DNA of 8,261 bases, from assembly GCA_030673725.1 (NCBI GenBank), contig DAOVIL010000015.1, forward strand, positions 1-8,261, read 5' to 3'. Source of the DNA: Candidatus Aenigmatarchaeota archaeon (GTDB lineage Archaea; Aenigmatarchaeota; Aenigmatarchaeia; QMZP01). Under the pieces are notes generated by a model. It was not told the DNA's origin, ran no database searches, and worked only from the letters and a program-made list of their open reading frames with translations. Of this stretch, positions 6,368 to 8,261 are shown piece by piece; the stretch's first letter is position 1, and every line of letters starts with the position of its first letter. Position numbers and translations under genes: made by a program.

Positions 6368-6388
6368 CAATATTCGGTCAGGTCTGAT

Positions 6389-7336
6389 ATGACAACGTTC
6401 CTCGTCACAGGATGCGCAGGCTTCATCGGCTCTCATATAGCAGAAAGATTGCTGCTTGATGGCAAGCAGGTCGTCGGCATCGACAATTTCGACCCCTACT
6501 ACTCGGTAGAGCTGAAGAGGAGGAACATAGAGATACTCAAGAAGCACGGCAACTTCAAGTTCTTCGAGGCGTCAATACTGGATGACGATGCGCTGAAGAA
6601 GATACAGGAGATTGGGATTGATGCCATAAGCCACCAGGCAGGCCAGGGCGGGGTAAGGGACTCCATCAAGAACCCCCTGAAGTACATAAACGTCAACACC
6701 GTGGCGACGGTACGCCTCCTGAAGAAGTTCCCGGATGTCAAGAAATTTGTCCTGGCTTCCTCATCATCAGTATACGGGGAGGTGCCAAAGGAGAGGCTTC
6801 CTGTAAGAGAGGATATGATACCCAGGCCCATAGCACCTTATGGCCTCTCAAAGCTCCATGCAGAGCAGTGGTGCCAGATGTTCTCTGATGTATACGGCAT
6901 GAAGACCTCCATTCTCAGATACTTCACGGTCTACGGCCCGCGGCAGAGGCCGGACGAGGCCATATGCAAATTCACGGGCAAGATTCTCAGGGACGAGCCC
7001 ATTGAGATATATGGTGATGGGGAACAGAGCAGGGACTTCACGTTCGTGGATGATATCGTGAGCGCAAACCTGTCCGCAATAGAGAAGGGCAGCGGTATTC
7101 TCAACATAGGGGGAGGCAGCAGCATAACAGTGAACCGCCTCGTGGAGATGTTATCAGATGCCATAGGCAAGAAGCCTGAGATAAGGCATATAGGGAAGCA
7201 GCCCGGGGACGTCTCTGACACGCTGGCAGACATAACAAAAGCCAGGGAGAAGATCGGGTTTGAGCCCGCGACCAAGATAGAGGACGGCATCGTGAAGTTT
7301 GTTGAGTGGTATAAGAAGGTGTTTAATTTTTCTTGA
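6389..7336 (+). CDS. NAD-dependent UDP-sugar epimerase (UDP-glucose/UDP-glucuronate 4-epimerase type)
   Basis: A 315-residue extended SDR predicted to invert C4 of a UDP-hexose or UDP-uronic acid through a 4-keto intermediate in the cytoplasm. The NAD loop GCAGFIG is at 8-14 and the acidic end of beta-2 with IDNFDPYY at 31-38. Then come HQAGQGGVRDSI (82-93), SSSSVYG (124-130), catalytic Y151/K155 in YGLSK, and RYFTVYGPRQRPDEAI (177-192). YGDGEQSRDF (208-217) is typical of GalE-like archaeal enzymes. The DPYY-x-x-x-LK segment and the GVR.SI.NP block resemble UDP-glucuronate 4-epimerases, so UDP-galacturonate is a credible product given that the opposite operon makes UDP-glucuronate. UDP-galactose, or UDP-arabinose from UDP-xylose, are alternatives. 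It differs clearly from the decarboxylase at 1322-2272: there is no STSEVYGDP or YWGNVNP. The ribosome site is weak (AGGT at 6380-6383). It probably shares a transcript with the AsnB-like gene 37 bases downstream. Confidence 0.82.
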   Translation: MTTFLVTGCAGFIGSHIAERLLLDGKQVVGIDNFDPYYSVELKRRNIEILKKHGNFKFFEASILDDDALKKIQEIGIDAISHQAGQGGVRDSIKNPLKYINVNTVATVRLLKKFPDVKKFVLASSSSVYGEVPKERLPVREDMIPRPIAPYGLSKLHAEQWCQMFSDVYGMKTSILRYFTVYGPRQRPDEAICKFTGKILRDEPIEIYGDGEQSRDFTFVDDIVSANLSAIEKGSGILNIGGGSSITVNRLVEMLSDAIGKKPEIRHIGKQPGDVSDTLADITKAREKIGFEPATKIEDGIVKFVEWYKKVFNFS

Positions 7337-7365
7337 CCTTTCATGTTAGCATCTTGTAAGGTGTT

Positions 7366-7369
7366 GGAG
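7366..7369 (+). promoter_or_regulatory. Ribosome binding site GGAG of the AsnB-like gene
   Basis: GGAG followed by CGCT and ATG at 7374. The start is independently fixed because the next codon is the essential Cys2 of class II glutamine amidotransferases. Confidence 0.55.
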
Positions 7370-7373
7370 CGCT

Positions 7374-8261
7374 ATGTGCGGCATATCAGGGTTCAATTTT
7401 GAAGACAAGAGCCTGCTCAAGTCAATGATGGTATCCCTCAGCCACAGGGGACCTGATGACAGCGGGACATTCACAGACAGGAATGTATCGCTTGGCCACA
7501 ACAGGCTATCCATAATAGACCTGTCAGAGAAGGCCAGGCAGCCGATGGAGAGCGAAGACGGCAGCATGGTGATGGTCTGCAATGGTGAGATATACAACTT
7601 CAGGGAGCTCAGGAAGGAGCTGGAGAAGGAGAGTCATAGGTTCTCGTCCGACTCTGATTCCGAGGTCATAGTGCATGCGTATGAGGAATGGGGCCCCAAG
7701 TTCCTGGACAGGCTCAGGGGGGTATTCGCGCTGGCGGTGTATGACCGGAAGAGGGGACTGCTGGTTGTGGCAAGGGACAGGCTTGGCGTGAAGCCGCTCT
7801 ACTACCACTTCGATGACAGCAAGTTCATCTTTGCGTCAGAGATAAAGGCCATCCTGGAGTACAGGAAGTTCCCCCTGGACAAGGAGAGCCTAGATGACTT
7901 CTTCACGTTCCAGTATGTGCTGGCACCCAAGACGCTCTTCGGGGGCGTCAGGAAACTGAGGCCGGCAGAGGCGTTGCTGCTGGACCTGAATACCAGAAAG
8001 CTGTCCAGCAGCATATACTGGAGGCCGAACACCTCTCTGATGGAGGTCAGCGAAAAGCAGCTCGCGGGTGAGCTGGAGAAGCTGATAAAGGAATCCGTTG
8101 ACATGAGGATGGTCAGCGATGTGCCGCTTGGCATATACCTGTCAGGGGGCCTGGACTCGAGCTACATAACCGCGCTCGCGTCCGAGAACAGGAAGGACCT
8201 CAGGACATTCACCGTCGGGTTCGGGCACCACACAGACGAGACTAAGTACGCAAGGATGGTC
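7374..8261 (+). CDS. asnB: Glutamine-dependent asparagine synthase-like amidotransferase, 3' partial
   Basis: The first 296 codons of an AsnB-family protein; the frame is still open at the window end, and full-length members have about 500-640 residues. The N-terminal class II glutaminase domain begins MCGISGF with the nucleophile Cys2, exposed once Met1 is removed. SHRGPDD is at 23-29, RLSIIDL at 44-50, NGEIYN at 70-75, DSE at 95-97, and ARDRLGVKPLYY at 133-144. The synthetase (ATP pyrophosphatase) domain starts near 230, with the PPi loop SGGLDSS at 257-263. The reaction is transfer of ammonia from glutamine to an adenylated carboxylate, aspartate in the classic case. Related proteins in bacterial O-antigen loci (WbpS, WbtH) are linked to uronic acid amidation, and the sugar-nucleotide neighbours make that an option here. 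Arg codons are 20 of 22 AGG and Ile codons 10 of 12 ATA. The 37 bases from the epimerase stop suggest one operon. Confidence 0.9.
   Translation, partial: MCGISGFNFEDKSLLKSMMVSLSHRGPDDSGTFTDRNVSLGHNRLSIIDLSEKARQPMESEDGSMVMVCNGEIYNFRELRKELEKESHRFSSDSDSEVIVHAYEEWGPKFLDRLRGVFALAVYDRKRGLLVVARDRLGVKPLYYHFDDSKFIFASEIKAILEYRKFPLDKESLDDFFTFQYVLAPKTLFGGVRKLRPAEALLLDLNTRKLSSSIYWRPNTSLMEVSEKQLAGELEKLIKESVDMRMVSDVPLGIYLSGGLDSSYITALASENRKDLRTFTVGFGHHTDETKYARMV

Noticed and set aside
7346..8134. Minus-strand open frames of 83-110 codons at the right end
   Set aside because: They lie antisense to the AsnB-like gene, whose uninterrupted frame has Cys2, NGEIYN and SGGLDSS motifs.
1..8261. Search by eye for tRNA/rRNA genes, CRISPR repeats, insertion sequences, toxin-antitoxin or defence genes
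   Set aside because: Coding density is nearly complete with recognisable glycan-related enzymes; no long repeat, transposase, or structured RNA was seen in the short gaps.

Overview
The window looks like part of a cell-surface or glycoprotein glycan biosynthesis cluster from an archaeon. The archaeal assignment is inferred from three things. The promoters look archaeal: TTTAAA-core TATA boxes lie about 33-60 nt ahead of the operon starts, and no bacterial -35/-10 pairs are evident. The ribosome sites are GGTGAT or AGAGG/GGAG type. Codon use is strongly biased: in the visible part of the asparagine synthase gene I counted 20 of 22 Arg codons as AGG and 10 of 12 Ile codons as ATA. I cannot name the lineage; a DPANN or Thermoplasmata-like archaeon would fit.

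Layout: (1) 1-1325, plus strand: the 3' part of a GT39/ArnT-PMT-like integral membrane glycosyltransferase. Its start lies outside the window. (2) 1322-4401, minus strand: a tight three-gene operon transcribed in the order UDP-glucose 6-dehydrogenase, sugar-1-phosphate nucleotidyltransferase, UDP-glucuronate decarboxylase (UDP-xylose synthase). The operon ends tail to tail with the membrane protein, the two stop codons sharing one CTAG palindrome. (3) 4460-5068, minus strand: a small class I SAM methyltransferase with its own promoter. (4) 5069-5224: a divergent promoter region. (5) 5225-6313, plus strand: a GT4-family glycosyltransferase. (6) 6389-7336, plus strand: a second extended-SDR sugar-nucleotide epimerase, of UDP-glucose/UDP-glucuronate 4-epimerase type. 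(7) 7374 to the window end, plus strand: the first 296 codons of a glutamine-dependent asparagine synthase-like amidotransferase, still open at the window edge.

How the genes fit together (inference): the nucleotidyltransferase makes UDP-glucose, the dehydrogenase oxidises it to UDP-glucuronate, and the decarboxylase converts that to UDP-xylose. The plus-strand epimerase could draw on the same pool to make a galacto-configured sugar such as UDP-galacturonate or UDP-galactose. The GT4 enzyme would assemble the glycan on the cytoplasmic side and the GT39-like protein would act at the outer face with lipid-linked donors. The methyltransferase and the AsnB-like amidotransferase are candidates for decorating the glycan (methyl group or uronamide). 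The set resembles the aglF/aglM/aglP logic of Haloferax N-glycosylation.

There is no gap over 300 bases without a gene. I see no RNA genes, insertion sequences, CRISPR arrays or phage genes. I found no evidence of a wholly new system. The most useful leads are the complete UDP-xylose operon, an exact 11-bp promoter element shared by two minus-strand genes at nearly the same distance from their starts, and the possible glycan-amidating role of the AsnB homologue.
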